A stretch of 64,000 nt of DNA from Micromonospora rubida (GTDB lineage: Bacteria > Actinomycetota > Actinomycetes > Mycobacteriales > Micromonosporaceae): contig NZ_JAAALO010000002.1 in assembly GCF_009908295.1 (NCBI RefSeq), positions 347,490 through 411,489 on the forward strand, in the 5' to 3' direction. The notes below the pieces were generated by a model that was not told where the DNA came from, made no database searches, and saw only the letters and a program-made list of their open reading frames with translations. Positions 1-8,800 of the stretch are shown one piece after another; position 1 is the stretch's first letter, and every line of letters begins with the position of its first letter. A program made the position numbers and the translations under genes.

Positions 1-1036
1 CCGGACCGACCCACGCACCGGGCACCCCCGTCGGCCCGGGACCGATCGCCACACCCGGGCCGCGCAGGGCGGCGACCACGGCCAGGTTCAGCGCCGCGAC
101 GCCGATGAGCACCAGCGTCCACCCGGCCGCCGAGGGGCGGGCCGGGGCGGCGAGCAGGGGCAGCACCGGCTGCACGGTGAGCAGCGCCGCGAACCACGGC
201 ACCGTGAGGCGGGTCAGCCGGCCGTAGCCGACCGCCAGCGCCGCGCCGGCCCCCCCGACCAGCGCGGCGTAGCGGGCGGCCGACCAGCCGGCCACCCCGA
301 ACAGGTCCACCGACCAGGCGGCGTACCCGTCGAGCACCACCAGCAGCAGCCCCACGGCGGCGAAGGTCTCCGCAGTGCCGCGCAGCCCGCGCCGCGCCAG
401 CAGCGGCGGGACGGCCAGGGCGAGCGCGGTGAAGGCGAGCAGGATCAGCGCCCGGCCGACGACGCCCACGGCGGCCCACGCGACCGCCGTGAAGACCACC
501 GCCGCGGTGCCGAGCAGCAGGCCGCCGAGGACGAAGAGCAGCCCCTGCACCGTCCGGGTGGAGGTCTCCGCCCCGCCGACCGGCGCGGCCGGCACCGGCC
601 GCTGCGGCGGCACCGGCCCGGGCGACCCGGCCGGAGCCGGTCCGGCGCCCCACACCGCCGGGCCCGGCACGGGCCGGCCGGGGGCGACCGCAGGCGCGGA
701 TGCGGGAACGGGCCGGGCGGGACCGACGGCGGGCGCGGGCGCGGGAACGGGCCGGGCCTGCGGCGGCGCGGCCGGGCGCGGGGCGCCGGCCGGGGTCACC
801 GCCCGCACCAGGGCCGCCAGCTTCGCCCGGCGGGCCTGCGCCGACCGTACCGCCCCGGCCAGTTCGTGGTACGCCCGGCGGGCCTGCTCCACCCGCCCGG
901 CGAGCAGGACGATCTCCCGGTCGAGCCGGATCACCTCGGCTGCGGCCGGGTCAGGCGCCCGACCGCAGCGCCGGCAGCCGACGCGCAGGTCGGCGGGGGC
1001 GCCGCACCCCGGGCAGGGGTAGCCAGTGGTGTCCAC
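1..1036 (-). CDS. Zinc-ribbon multi-spanning membrane protein (SCO7613-like), 3' part cut by window edge
   Basis: About 345 codons are visible and the frame is still open at base 1. The protein begins with a zinc ribbon (CxxC at residues 8-11 and 21-24). A charged coiled-coil stretch follows (about 33-80), then a Pro/Ala-rich linker with repeated PVPxPA-type units (about 80-155), then at least five hydrophobic segments starting near residue 160. This architecture matches the large SCO7613 C-terminal-domain membrane proteins of Streptomyces and Micromonospora, whose role is unknown to me. The GTG at 1034-1036 is chosen because the zinc ribbon starts at once and a CACGAT hexamer lies six bases upstream, consistent with a leaderless start. 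The family assignment is recognition only; membrane topology is inferred from hydrophobicity. Confidence 0.75.
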   Translation of the reverse strand, partial: MDTTGYPCPGCGAPADLRVGCRRCGRAPDPAAAEVIRLDREIVLLAGRVEQARRAYHELAGAVRSAQARRAKLAALVRAVTPAGAPRPAAPPQARPVPAPAPAVGPARPVPASAPAVAPGRPVPGPAVWGAGPAPAGSPGPVPPQRPVPAAPVGGAETSTRTVQGLLFVLGGLLLGTAAVVFTAVAWAAVGVVGRALILLAFTALALAVPPLLARRGLRGTAETFAAVGLLLVVLDGYAAWSVDLFGVAGWSAARYAALVGGAGAALAVGYGRLTRLTVPWFAALLTVQPVLPLLAAPARPSAAGWTLVLIGVAALNLAVVAALRGPGVAIGPGPTGVPGAWVGP

Positions 1037-1042
1037 CCGGCC

Positions 1043-1048
1043 ATCGTG
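1043..1048 (-). promoter_or_regulatory. Candidate -10 (CACGAT) for leaderless start at 1036
   Basis: CACGAT read on the minus strand, six bases before the GTG at 1036. No -35 match is visible. Weak alone, but it fits the window-wide pattern of -10-like hexamers six to eight bases before starts. Confidence 0.35.
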
Positions 1049-1083
1049 CCGACCGTGATCCACCCCGCCCAGAGTGCGGGTAC

Positions 1084-1404
1084 TCAGGGGCGGGTCTGCT
1101 CGTGCACCCAGGCCGCGTAGTCGGGGTTGCCGCTCTCCGCCCGGCTGACCAGGATCTCCGGCACCTCGTACGGGTGGGTGGCGCGGATCTGGTCGACCAG
1201 CGCGTTCACCCGGTCCGGCGCGGTCTTGAACAGCACCGACCACTCCGAGCTGGTCTCCACCGCGGACCGCCACCAGTAGGTGCTGTCCACCTGGCCGCCC
1301 ACCTGCGCGCAGGCGGCGAGTCGACCGGCCACCGCGGCGGCCGCCAGAACGTCCGCGACGGAGCGGCTGTCCACCACCGTCGTCACCACGCTGATCTGCT
1401 CCAC
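1084..1404 (-). CDS. cutA: CutA divalent-cation tolerance protein
   Basis: A 106-residue protein of normal CutA1 length. It shows the family's N-terminal strand (ISVVTTVVDS), the cysteine-containing AACAQV stretch, the STYWW segment, and the C-terminal THPYEVPEIL and NPDYAAWV motifs. CutA1 proteins are cytoplasmic trimers related to PII and are associated with copper/divalent metal tolerance, though the biochemical role is unsettled. The start is GTG. The gene lies 9 bases downstream of the acyltransferase stop on the same strand, so it may be co-transcribed. A TAGGGT hexamer six bases before the GTG could also give a leaderless internal transcript. Confidence 0.95.
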   Translation of the reverse strand: MEQISVVTTVVDSRSVADVLAAAAVAGRLAACAQVGGQVDSTYWWRSAVETSSEWSVLFKTAPDRVNALVDQIRATHPYEVPEILVSRAESGNPDYAAWVHEQTRP

Positions 1405-1410
1405 GACCGC

Positions 1411-1416
1411 ACCCTA
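1411..1416 (-). promoter_or_regulatory. Candidate -10 (TAGGGT) for cutA
   Basis: TAGGGT six bases before the cutA GTG. It includes the TAG stop of the upstream acyltransferase, so the match may be coincidental. Confidence 0.3.
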
Positions 1417-2436
1417 CGCGGCGTCGACCCCGTCGTGGTGCGCTGCGATCCATTCGTCGATCCGCGCCCACCAGTCGAAGAGCCAGTCGATGCGCTCCTG
1501 CTTGCCGACGGGGACCTCCTCCGGCGGCACGGACCAGAACCGCATCACGATCCGCTTGTCCATCGGCAACTCCCGCCAGACGTCGGCGACGGTGAGCATC
1601 CGGTCCAGCCCAGTGTGCGCGACGAAGATCACCCCGGCGTCCGGGGCCGCGTCCAGGGCGGCGAGCAGCCCGCCAGGCTGCGGCGCGAGCACGTGCTGCA
1701 TCCGTTCGGCGCGCAGCGCCATCCGCTCCAGCCCCAGGGACCGCAGCCGGTCGATGGCCCGCAGCCTGCGGCGCGGGGTGAAGTTGCCGCCCTCCGGGAA
1801 GATCACGAAAGCGTCGTTGTCGTCGAGTCCGGTGGCGAGGTGGCCGATCTGCTCGGCCACCGGCCCGTCCCGGTTCCCGGCCGGGGCCAGGAACCGGGAC
1901 GGCAGCCGGTTGAGCAGCACGTCGATGGCCGGGTCCCACTGGAGGCTGTCCTTGAGCACGATCCGGGGCTCCCGGTGGAACCAGTTGACCAGCGCGTGGA
2001 TCAGGATGAACGAGTCGCCGGGCCCGGCGTGCCGGCAGAGCACCAACTCGGGTCGGCCGGGCAGCGCAGTGTCCGGGTCGGTGCCGACCACGTCGATGCT
2101 CAACCGCAGCGTCCACCGGGCCTGCCAGAAGAGCACCCGGAGGAACCACCCGGCGAGCACGTAGTGCGCCCGCTGGAACGGCGGCGTGCGCTTCCACACC
2201 CCGAAGCCCGAGGCCAGCCAGAGCACGAACAGGGCGAGCAGCGCCGCCGCGTCCCAGATCAGGTAGACGCAGCCGATCCAGAGCAGCCGCAGCGGCCGGA
2301 GCCGGCCCGGCACCAGCGGGGACAGCGCCAGCGCGGCGAACGCCCAGACCGGCAGGGTGGTCACGACCAGCACCGCGAGCAGCACCACACCGGGTGCCAG
2401 CAGCAATCGGCGTACCCACCGGGGTGGCAGCGGCAT
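1414..2436 (-). CDS. PlsC-type 1-acylglycerol-3-phosphate acyltransferase family membrane protein
   Basis: 340 residues. The N-terminus carries two or three hydrophobic segments (roughly residues 10-35 and 45-75). The acyltransferase signature follows: an H-x4-D block (HAGPGD, near residue 134) and a later FPEGGNF block (near 212) equivalent to the FPEGT motif. Family members transfer acyl chains from acyl-CoA or acyl-ACP to lysophospholipids at the membrane; the exact acceptor cannot be told here. The ATG at 2436 overlaps the TGA of the upstream patatin gene by one base (TGATG), so translation is probably coupled. The pairing of an acyltransferase with a phospholipase suggests lipid remodelling, which is inference. 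Confidence 0.88.
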   Translation of the reverse strand: MPLPPRWVRRLLLAPGVVLLAVLVVTTLPVWAFAALALSPLVPGRLRPLRLLWIGCVYLIWDAAALLALFVLWLASGFGVWKRTPPFQRAHYVLAGWFLRVLFWQARWTLRLSIDVVGTDPDTALPGRPELVLCRHAGPGDSFILIHALVNWFHREPRIVLKDSLQWDPAIDVLLNRLPSRFLAPAGNRDGPVAEQIGHLATGLDDNDAFVIFPEGGNFTPRRRLRAIDRLRSLGLERMALRAERMQHVLAPQPGGLLAALDAAPDAGVIFVAHTGLDRMLTVADVWRELPMDKRIVMRFWSVPPEEVPVGKQERIDWLFDWWARIDEWIAAHHDGVDAA

Positions 2437-3269
2437 CAGCGTTCCAGGTGGGTGGCCAGGTAGCGGCGGGAGGCGGTGTACGCGCGGCTGATCCGCCGCC
2501 CCACCGCCGCCATGTCCCGGTACGCCCACGGGCTGTCCTCGCGCGGTCCCGGCCCCCCGGTCGGCAGCACGTGCACCCGCACCCCCTCGGGCAGCGCCGC
2601 CATCTCCCGGGCGAACCGGTGCCGGCGGGCGATCTCGAACGCCACCTGGGCGATCTCCCAGGGCCGCCGGGGCGGGGTCAGCTCCCGCTCGATCCGGCCC
2701 ACCTGGAGGACGAAGATCTGCCGCGCCCCGACGGCCACCGCCTCGCCGATCGGGATGGAGTTGACGATCCCGCCGTCGATGAAGTGCTGCCCGCCGATCT
2801 CGGTGGGCGGCAGCAGCCCCGGCACCGAGGCGGAGGCGAGCACCGCGGGCACCAGCGGCCCGCTGTCGAACCAGTGCTCGGCGGCCCGCTCGATGTTGGC
2901 CGCGCAGCACCGGAACGGCACCCGCAGGTCGGCGAACGTGGTCTCCTCACCGAGTTCCGCCTCCAGCAGCCGGCGCAGCGGCCGGGGCGAGTGCAGGTGG
3001 GTGCGGGCGGCGAAGCGGCGAAGCTGCCGGGCCACCGAGTCGCCGTACACCTCGCTGGCCTCGGGTGAGGCCCAGAGCCGGACCAGCCGGTCGGTGACCG
3101 CCTCGGTCGGGTCGGCGGCCACCAGCGCGCCGTTCACCGCGCCGATCGAGGTGCCGAGCACCATGTCAGGCCGGACGTCGGCGCGGAACAGGGCACGCAG
3201 CATGCCCACCTCGACCGCACCGAGAACTCCACCGCCGCCGAGCACGAACGCCACCGGACCGCTGACCAT
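2436..3269 (-). CDS. Patatin-like phospholipase / RssA-type esterase
   Basis: 277 residues from the chosen ATG. It has the glycine-rich oxyanion loop (GGGGVLGAVEVG, residues 11-22), the nucleophile elbow GTSIG with Ser41, and the catalytic aspartate in DGG (near residue 164), which together form the patatin Ser-Asp dyad. Family members hydrolyse acyl esters of membrane lipids. The frame stays open to 3434, but that would overlap the divergent kinase gene. ATGs at 3278 (MDGM) and 3269 (MVSG) both begin just before the first beta-strand, and 3269 has AGG twelve bases upstream. The gene overlaps the next acyltransferase by one base. No signal peptide is visible. Confidence 0.9.
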   Translation of the reverse strand: MVSGPVAFVLGGGGVLGAVEVGMLRALFRADVRPDMVLGTSIGAVNGALVAADPTEAVTDRLVRLWASPEASEVYGDSVARQLRRFAARTHLHSPRPLRRLLEAELGEETTFADLRVPFRCCAANIERAAEHWFDSGPLVPAVLASASVPGLLPPTEIGGQHFIDGGIVNSIPIGEAVAVGARQIFVLQVGRIERELTPPRRPWEIAQVAFEIARRHRFAREMAALPEGVRVHVLPTGGPGPREDSPWAYRDMAAVGRRISRAYTASRRYLATHLER

Positions 3270-3424
3270 GCCGTCCATCCTGGCACGGCCCGTCCGGTCG
3301 GCCATCCACCGCCCGAGCTGCCACCGGCCACGGGCCGGACGGGTGGAACCGGACGGCCCGTTGACACGCTCGACACATTCGCGCAACCTGATACCGCCCC
3401 GACACCAGGCAGGTGCGCTCCGTG

Positions 3425-4954
3425 ATGGCAACACTGCACGCCGGAAGGCTGCTGGCCCGCAGGTACCGGCTCATCGACCAGATCGGCGCCGGTGGCATGT
3501 CGGTCATCTGGCGTGCCCGGGACGAGGTGCTGGACCGCACGGTGGCGCTGAAGGTGCTCGCCCCCTCGCTGGCGGCGGACGCCCGGTTCCGGGACATGGT
3601 CCGCGAGGAGGCGCGCAGCGCCGCCCAGCTCGTCCACCCGCACGTGACGGCGGTGCACGACTACGGCGAGACGCTCGCCCCGGACGGCAGCATCACCTCG
3701 TTCGTGGTGATGGAGCTGCTCGCCGGGGAGGAGCTGGAGTACCGGCTGACCGAGGGCCCGCTGCCCTGGCCGGACGCGGTCGAGATCGGCGCCCAGGTGG
3801 CGGAGGCGCTAGCCGCGGCGCACCGGCTCGGCATCGTGCACCGGGACATCACCCCGGCCAACGTGATGATGACCCCGGTCGGCACCAAGGTGCTGGACTT
3901 CGGGATCGCCACCCACATCGGCGCACCGGACGAGGACGAGGACGGCGGCACCTTCGGCACCCCCGCGTACGTCGCCCCGGAGCGGCTGGACGGGGCGCCG
4001 ACGCAGCCCGCCACCGACATCTACTCCCTCGGGGTGCTGCTGTACGAGATGCTGACCGGGCGGGTGCCGTACCCGGCGGACACCTGGGAGCAGCTCGGCG
4101 CGGCGCTGGAGACCGGCGACGCCCCGCCCCCGCTGGAGGCGCCGGGGCTGCCGACCGAGGTGGCCCGTATCTGCCTGCGGTGCCTGTCCCGGGAGCCGCG
4201 GGACCGGCCCACCGCGCACCATGTCGCCCTCGCGCTGCGCGATCAGCTCCTGCCGGCCGACCCGCAGGCCGCCACCATGCTCGCCCCGACCATGACCCTG
4301 CCGTCGATCGTCGGCCCGCCCGAGCCCCCGCCGGCCCCGGTCGCCGGGCCCACCGGGCCGCCGCCCGTTGCCGTGCCGGTCGCGTCCACTCCGGACACGG
4401 CGCCGCCGGCCGGGCGCGGTCGGCGGCGCGTCGGGTCCGATCGTCGCCGCTGGCCGGTGCCGGTGCCGGTGATCGCGGTGGGGGTCGTGGTGGTCACCGG
4501 GCTCGCGCTGCTCCTACCGACGCTGACCCGGGACGCGGACCCGCCGCCGCCCGGGGCCGCCCCGCCGGGCGCCCCGATGGTGGCGGCGTCGACGCCCGCC
4601 CCGGATCCGTCCCCGAGCGCCACATCCCGGCCGCCCGGCCGGACTCGGCCCACCCCGTCGGCGGCGACCACGCCGCCTGCCCCGTCCGGCGGGAGCCTGG
4701 CCGAGGCGGCCAGCCGGATCGACCAGCTCATCGAGGCGGGGGTGGCCGACGGCGGGATCCGCGCCGACGTCGGCACGGACCTGCGCAACCTGCTCGGCCA
4801 CGCCACCGCCGCAGGCGGCCGGGGCGACCTGGCCGTCGCGGTGCGGCGGGCCCGGGACAAGGTCACCGACCGGCGGCGCGAGGGCAGCATCACCCCGGCG
4901 TACGCCCGCCAGCTCGACACGGCCTTCCAGCAGCTCGGCGTGACCCGGGTCTGA
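3425..4954 (+). CDS. PknB-type membrane Ser/Thr protein kinase
   Basis: About 509 residues. The kinase domain (about 15-275) has the Gly loop GAGGMSVIW, the VALK lysine, HRD at 139-141, DFG at 158-160, GTPAYVAPE in the activation segment and the DIYSLGVLLYEML helix. A Pro-rich linker follows, then one membrane helix (about 342-366), another Pro/Thr/Ser-rich stretch and a roughly 85-residue helical extracellular tail without PASTA repeats. The catalytic loop reads HRDIT rather than HRDxK: the usual Lys is Thr143. The start could be GTG 3413, GTG 3422 or ATG 3425; GGCAGG at 3408-3413 is best spaced for the last two. It is transcribed divergently from the patatin gene. Confidence 0.92.
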   Translation: MATLHAGRLLARRYRLIDQIGAGGMSVIWRARDEVLDRTVALKVLAPSLAADARFRDMVREEARSAAQLVHPHVTAVHDYGETLAPDGSITSFVVMELLAGEELEYRLTEGPLPWPDAVEIGAQVAEALAAAHRLGIVHRDITPANVMMTPVGTKVLDFGIATHIGAPDEDEDGGTFGTPAYVAPERLDGAPTQPATDIYSLGVLLYEMLTGRVPYPADTWEQLGAALETGDAPPPLEAPGLPTEVARICLRCLSREPRDRPTAHHVALALRDQLLPADPQAATMLAPTMTLPSIVGPPEPPPAPVAGPTGPPPVAVPVASTPDTAPPAGRGRRRVGSDRRRWPVPVPVIAVGVVVVTGLALLLPTLTRDADPPPPGAAPPGAPMVAASTPAPDPSPSATSRPPGRTRPTPSAATTPPAPSGGSLAEAASRIDQLIEAGVADGGIRADVGTDLRNLLGHATAAGGRGDLAVAVRRARDKVTDRRREGSITPAYARQLDTAFQQLGVTRV

Positions 4955-4966
4955 CCCCTCGGGGTC
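4953..4966 (+). terminator. Small hairpin at the kinase stop codon
   Basis: GACCCC and GGGGTC are separated by two bases, so a real loop would use the inner pairs. There is no T-run. It is a weak terminator candidate between convergent genes. Confidence 0.3.
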
Positions 4967-5013
4967 GGTCCGGGGCGACCCGGCCGGACGGCGCGGGCTC
5001 GGGGCGGCCCCGG

Positions 5014-6129
5014 TCAGCGGGCGGTGACGGGGACCGGACGGCGGGTCGCCGCGTGCCCGGAGGTGCCGAGGAAGTCCCGGTACACCGCCTCGTAGCCCAG
5101 GGCCATCCGGGAGGTGGAAAAGTTCTGCGCCACGTGTGCCACGCACGCCACCGGGTCCAGCCGTCCGGCCTGCCGCAGCGCGCCCGGCAGGTCCTCGGGG
5201 CGGTCACAGACCAGACCGGTCACGCCGGGGCGGACCAGCTCGGGCACGGCCCCCCGGCGCAGCGCCACCACCGGCGTACCGGTCGCCATCGCCTCCAGGA
5301 TCACCATCCCGAACGGCTCCTCCCACTGGATCGGCATGATCAGGCAGTGGGCGTCCACGAGCATCCGCAGGGTGGCGTCCCGGTCGGCGTTGAGCACCAC
5401 GGTCACGTCCTCGTCGAGCATCGGCTCGACCACCTGCTCGTAGTACCGGCGCTCGGCGGGCTCGTTGCACTTGCCGGCGAGCACCAGCGGCAGGCCCGCC
5501 GACCGGCAGGCCCGGACCGCCACGTCGGGGCCCTTGTCCGGGCTGAACCGGGCCAGCCAGAGCACCGGGCCACGGCCCGGGACGGCCTTGTGCGGCACGT
5601 CCCGGGTGTCGAGTGCGTTGTGCACGGTGCCGACCCACGGCAGCCCCGGGTTCAGCCGGCGCTGGGTGTGTGAGATGGCCACCAACCCGACCCCGTGGTC
5701 GGTGCTGCCGAGCACCGTGCCGTACTCGCCGACCGGGTTGCCGTGCACGGTGGCCACGGTGGGCACCGCCCGGCGGCCGGCCACCAGCGGCCCGATGGTG
5801 GTGTGGTCGTGCACGAGGTCGAAGTCGTCCGACCCGACGAGGCGGTCGACGCGGGCCAGGTGGGCCAGTTCCGGCAGCGACTCGCCGAGCCGGTCGTACT
5901 GGAGGTCGTCGCACGTGGAGACGTATCCGGCCCGGGTGCCGTGCTGCGGGCCGGCTCCGAAGACCGTCAGCGTGTGCCCCAGCTCGACCAGCGCGTCCAC
6001 CAGCCCGGCGACCACCTGCTCCAAGCCGCCGTAGCCGGGCGGTGGCACGGAGAGCCACGGCGGAACCACCATCGCGATCCTCAACGGGTGCTCCCCCGAG
6101 CGGTCGGACGGCAGGTCGTTCACGGCCAC
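5014..6129 (-). CDS. GT4-family glycosyltransferase
   Basis: 371 residues with the two-Rossmann GT-B plan. The N-terminal half contains PPPGYGGLEQV and the acceptor-side histidine region DLVHDHTT. The C-terminal half contains WLARFSPDKGPD and the nucleotide-sugar block WEEPFGMVILEAMATGTPVV with both glutamates of the EX7E motif. GT4 enzymes are retaining transferases using UDP-, GDP- or ADP-sugars; the substrate is not readable here. The GTG start has a strong GGGGAGG ribosome site. It converges with the kinase gene. The 182 bases between it and the BON gene (6130-6311) hold only its promoter region; I see no other element there. Confidence 0.9.
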   Translation of the reverse strand: MAVNDLPSDRSGEHPLRIAMVVPPWLSVPPPGYGGLEQVVAGLVDALVELGHTLTVFGAGPQHGTRAGYVSTCDDLQYDRLGESLPELAHLARVDRLVGSDDFDLVHDHTTIGPLVAGRRAVPTVATVHGNPVGEYGTVLGSTDHGVGLVAISHTQRRLNPGLPWVGTVHNALDTRDVPHKAVPGRGPVLWLARFSPDKGPDVAVRACRSAGLPLVLAGKCNEPAERRYYEQVVEPMLDEDVTVVLNADRDATLRMLVDAHCLIMPIQWEEPFGMVILEAMATGTPVVALRRGAVPELVRPGVTGLVCDRPEDLPGALRQAGRLDPVACVAHVAQNFSTSRMALGYEAVYRDFLGTSGHAATRRPVPVTAR

Positions 6130-6311
6130 GAGTCCTCCCCGTTGTGGTCCCAGTGCGCGTGATCGGCGACGCTTTCCCGCCCGGGACGGTGGTCAAACCG
6201 ACCGCACGGCGCCCGCGTGGCCCGCGCCGGATGCTGGGCGGGGTGCATGAATGCCTGGCGGGTAGGGCGGCGCTGAGCGGGTACGCCGACACCGAATTCG
6301 ACAAGCCCCAG

Positions 6312-6980
6312 CTAGCCGGCCACCACGAGCCGGTCGTCGACGGCCCGCACCCCCGGGGCCGACCAGGCGATCCGTGCCGCCTCGTCCCGTTCCCACCAGG
6401 AGCGGACGACGCCGCTGAGGACCACGGTGTCGCCGCGCACCCGGGCCTGCACCCGCTCGCCGAGAATCCGGGACACGGCCCGTTGCACGTCCTGCCGGGC
6501 GGGTTCGCCGGTCGGCCGCCGCGCGGGGCCGACCTCGACCAGGTTGGTCACCCCGCGCACGCCCCGCAGCCGGCGCAGCTCCCGTTCGGCGGTACGCCGC
6601 TGCCAGCCGAACTCCACCTCGCCCCGCAGGATCAGCCACCCGTTGGCGGCGGTGACGTCCAGCCGTTCGGCCGGCACGAAGCTGTCCCACTCCAGGGCCC
6701 GCCCGGCCGCGAGGGCCAGCTCGGTGTCGGTCTGCCCGGGGAGGTCCGGCGGGCGTACCTCGATGTCGTCGGCGACCGCGTGGACGCCGCGGATCCGCTG
6801 GGCGCACCGCACGGCCGCCCAGCGGTGGGCGTAGCTGTCCACCGAGCCGGTGAGGGTGACCACGCCGTGCAGCACGGCCACCCCGACCACGGTCGGCGGG
6901 ACCTGGGGATCCCAGTCCAGCTCCGCGAGGACGTCGCGGTGGATCTGCGGATCGGTCCGGGTGCTCGTAGCCGTGTCCAT
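6312..6980 (-). CDS. Protein with three BON domains
   Basis: 222 residues made almost entirely of three BON modules (about 10-75, 80-150 and 155-220). Each has the GVVTLTGSV-like strand (also GWLILRGEV and DTVVLSGVV) followed by a helix ending in V-x-x-V-x-D/N. BON domains are found in OsmY-type stress proteins and bind lipids or surfaces. There is no signal peptide or membrane helix, so a cytoplasmic role is more likely than the periplasmic one of OsmY. The ATG at 6980 has GGGGGAA just upstream, which favours it over an in-frame start 21 bases earlier. The neighbours give no pathway. Confidence 0.88.
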   Translation of the reverse strand: MDTATSTRTDPQIHRDVLAELDWDPQVPPTVVGVAVLHGVVTLTGSVDSYAHRWAAVRCAQRIRGVHAVADDIEVRPPDLPGQTDTELALAAGRALEWDSFVPAERLDVTAANGWLILRGEVEFGWQRRTAERELRRLRGVRGVTNLVEVGPARRPTGEPARQDVQRAVSRILGERVQARVRGDTVVLSGVVRSWWERDEAARIAWSAPGVRAVDDRLVVAG

Positions 6981-7092
6981 TGGTTCCCCCTTCCGCGCCA
7001 CCGCGCGTGGTCACCGTGCCCGGCGAGGGGGTGAGACCGGCTCACCCGGATCGGGTGGGAGCGGGGCGGGGACGGGCTGGAACAGGGAAAAA

Positions 7093-7139
7093 GGCGGTGG
7101 GTGACGGAGCCAACCCCCTTGGCTCCGCCACCCACCGCC
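7093..7139 (-). terminator. Strong rho-independent terminator after the HtrA gene
   Basis: A 21-bp stem with one mismatch (7093-7113 against 7119-7139) and a CCCCC loop. Read on the minus strand it is followed by TTTTTCCC, a proper U-tract, so it ends transcription of the protease gene (stop at 7164). It also insulates the BON gene promoter. Confidence 0.85.
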
Positions 7140-7163
7140 CCGGAGGAGGTAGGTCTATTGGTG

Positions 7164-8738
7164 TTACGACGTCTCGGAGAGCGTTACGGTTGCCGTCGCC
7201 GCCGATCCATTTCGCTGATATTTCACCTCGACCCGATCGCCGACCTTGCCGGCCTGGACGGCGCCCACCAGATCGTTGGAGTCGTTGACCACCGTGTCGC
7301 CGAACTTGGTGATCACGTCGCCCCGCTGGAGGCCGGCCTTCTCGGCGGCGCTGCCCGGGGTGACGGTCGCGACCACCGCGCCGCCGTCCTCGCCCGGGCT
7401 CACGCTCACCCCGAGCGAGGGGTGGCTGACCTTCTCGCCGCGCTGGAGCTTCCCGGCGACGTCCTTGGCCTTGTTGCTCGGGATGGCGAAGCCGACGCCG
7501 ATGTTGCCGGTGCTCTGCCCGGAGGTGGCGATGGCCGTGTTGATGCCGATCACCTCGCCCCGGGTGTTGACCAGCGCGCCGCCGGAGTTGCCCGGGTTGA
7601 TCGGGGCGTCGGTCTGGAGCAGCCCGGCGATCGAACTGACGCCCTGGCTCGGATCCTGCTGCTGGCCCTCGCCGGCCTGGATCGTGCGGTCCCGGGCGCT
7701 GACGATGCCCGCGGTGACCGAGCCCTGCAGACCCAGCGGGCTGCCCAGGGCCAGCACCTGGTCACCGACCTGCATGCCGTCGCTGTCGCCGAATTTGGCG
7801 GCCTTGAGGCCGCTGACCCCGGTGGCCTTCACCACGGCCAGGTCGGTCTTCGGGTCGGTGCCGACGATCTTCGCCTCGGCGGTCTTGCCATCGGCGAAGA
7901 CCACCCGCACGGTGTCGCCGCTGGCGGAGGCCACCACGTGGTTGTTCGTGAGCACGTAGCCGTCGGCGCTCAGGATCACGCCGGAGCCCTCGCCGCTGCC
8001 GGTGGTGATCGAGACCACGCTGTCCTGCACGGCGGCGGCGATCTTCGGCAGGTCGGCGCTGTTGATCACCGGTGCGGCGGAGTAGGTGCGGGTGACCCCG
8101 CCCGAGTCGCCGTCCACGGCGAGCGCGAGCGCGCCACCGGCGACGCCGGAGCCGAGCATCAGCGCGAACACCGCGACGCCCGCGCCGGCCAGCTTGGCGA
8201 TCCGGCTCGGCTTCGGGGCCGGGCCCTGCGCCCACTGCGGGACCTGCTGGCCGGGGTACTGCGGCGGCACCGGGCCGCCCGGGTACGCGGGACTCCCGGC
8301 GGGCGGGCCGTACCCGGGGGTCGCCGGCCCGTGCTGGCCCCCCGCCGACCAGCCGGACTGCTGCCCGGGCTGCCAGGGGCTGTTCGGGTACTGCCCGGCC
8401 GGCTGCTGCTGCCCGGCGACCGGGTACGGCGGGGCGGACGGGGGGGCGGCCGGCGGTGCGTAACCGCCGTACGGGTGCGGGCCGGGGCCGGAGACCGGAG
8501 CGGCCGGACCGGAGACCGGAGCGTGGGGGACGGCGGGCGCGTCAGCCGAGGTGGCGGGCGCGTCAGCCGAGACGGGGGATGGGGTCGTGGGGGCGGCCGG
8601 CGCGGCCGGGGCGGACGGCTCGACGGCCGGGGAGTCGGACTGCCCGGGCTCGACGCGGGACAGCTCGGCGGTGGGGTACGACGGCTCGGCGTCGGAGGGC
8701 GCCGTCCGCCGCTGCGGGTCGGTCTCGTACTCGGTCAT
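7164..8738 (-). CDS. Membrane-anchored HtrA/DegP-like S1C serine protease with PDZ domain
   Basis: 524 residues. The first 190 are a cytoplasmic Pro/Gly/Tyr-rich low-complexity region. A single membrane helix follows (about 192-215, IAKLAGAGVAVFALMLG). A trypsin-like domain carries the complete triad: His267 (NNHVV), Asp299 (TDLAVV) and Ser385 (GNSGG). The C-terminus is a PDZ domain (about 425-515). Such proteases degrade or refold misfolded exported proteins. The ATG at 8738 has GAAGG upstream; the frame extends further but without a better site. A two-component system is encoded immediately upstream on the same strand (62 bases), which fits the MprAB/CseBC-type envelope-stress arrangement next to an HtrA protease; this link is inference. 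Confidence 0.95.
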   Translation of the reverse strand: MTEYETDPQRRTAPSDAEPSYPTAELSRVEPGQSDSPAVEPSAPAAPAAPTTPSPVSADAPATSADAPAVPHAPVSGPAAPVSGPGPHPYGGYAPPAAPPSAPPYPVAGQQQPAGQYPNSPWQPGQQSGWSAGGQHGPATPGYGPPAGSPAYPGGPVPPQYPGQQVPQWAQGPAPKPSRIAKLAGAGVAVFALMLGSGVAGGALALAVDGDSGGVTRTYSAAPVINSADLPKIAAAVQDSVVSITTGSGEGSGVILSADGYVLTNNHVVASASGDTVRVVFADGKTAEAKIVGTDPKTDLAVVKATGVSGLKAAKFGDSDGMQVGDQVLALGSPLGLQGSVTAGIVSARDRTIQAGEGQQQDPSQGVSSIAGLLQTDAPINPGNSGGALVNTRGEVIGINTAIATSGQSTGNIGVGFAIPSNKAKDVAGKLQRGEKVSHPSLGVSVSPGEDGGAVVATVTPGSAAEKAGLQRGDVITKFGDTVVNDSNDLVGAVQAGKVGDRVEVKYQRNGSAATATVTLSETS

Positions 8739-8800
8739 GTGTACACCTTCTCCCCTGCCACTGCGATCAGCCTGGAACCCGCCTGGAAGTTGCCTGAAAG

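Noticed and set aside
3361..3395. TTGACA before the Ser/Thr kinase gene
   Set aside because: No acceptable -10 at 16-18 bases; the nearest AT-rich hexamer (GATACC) is 23 bases away.
2476..5673. Very long plus-strand open frame across the patatin and kinase genes
   Set aside because: Arg/Pro/Gly-rich shadow frame caused by high GC; the opposite strand and the other frame contain complete conserved genes.
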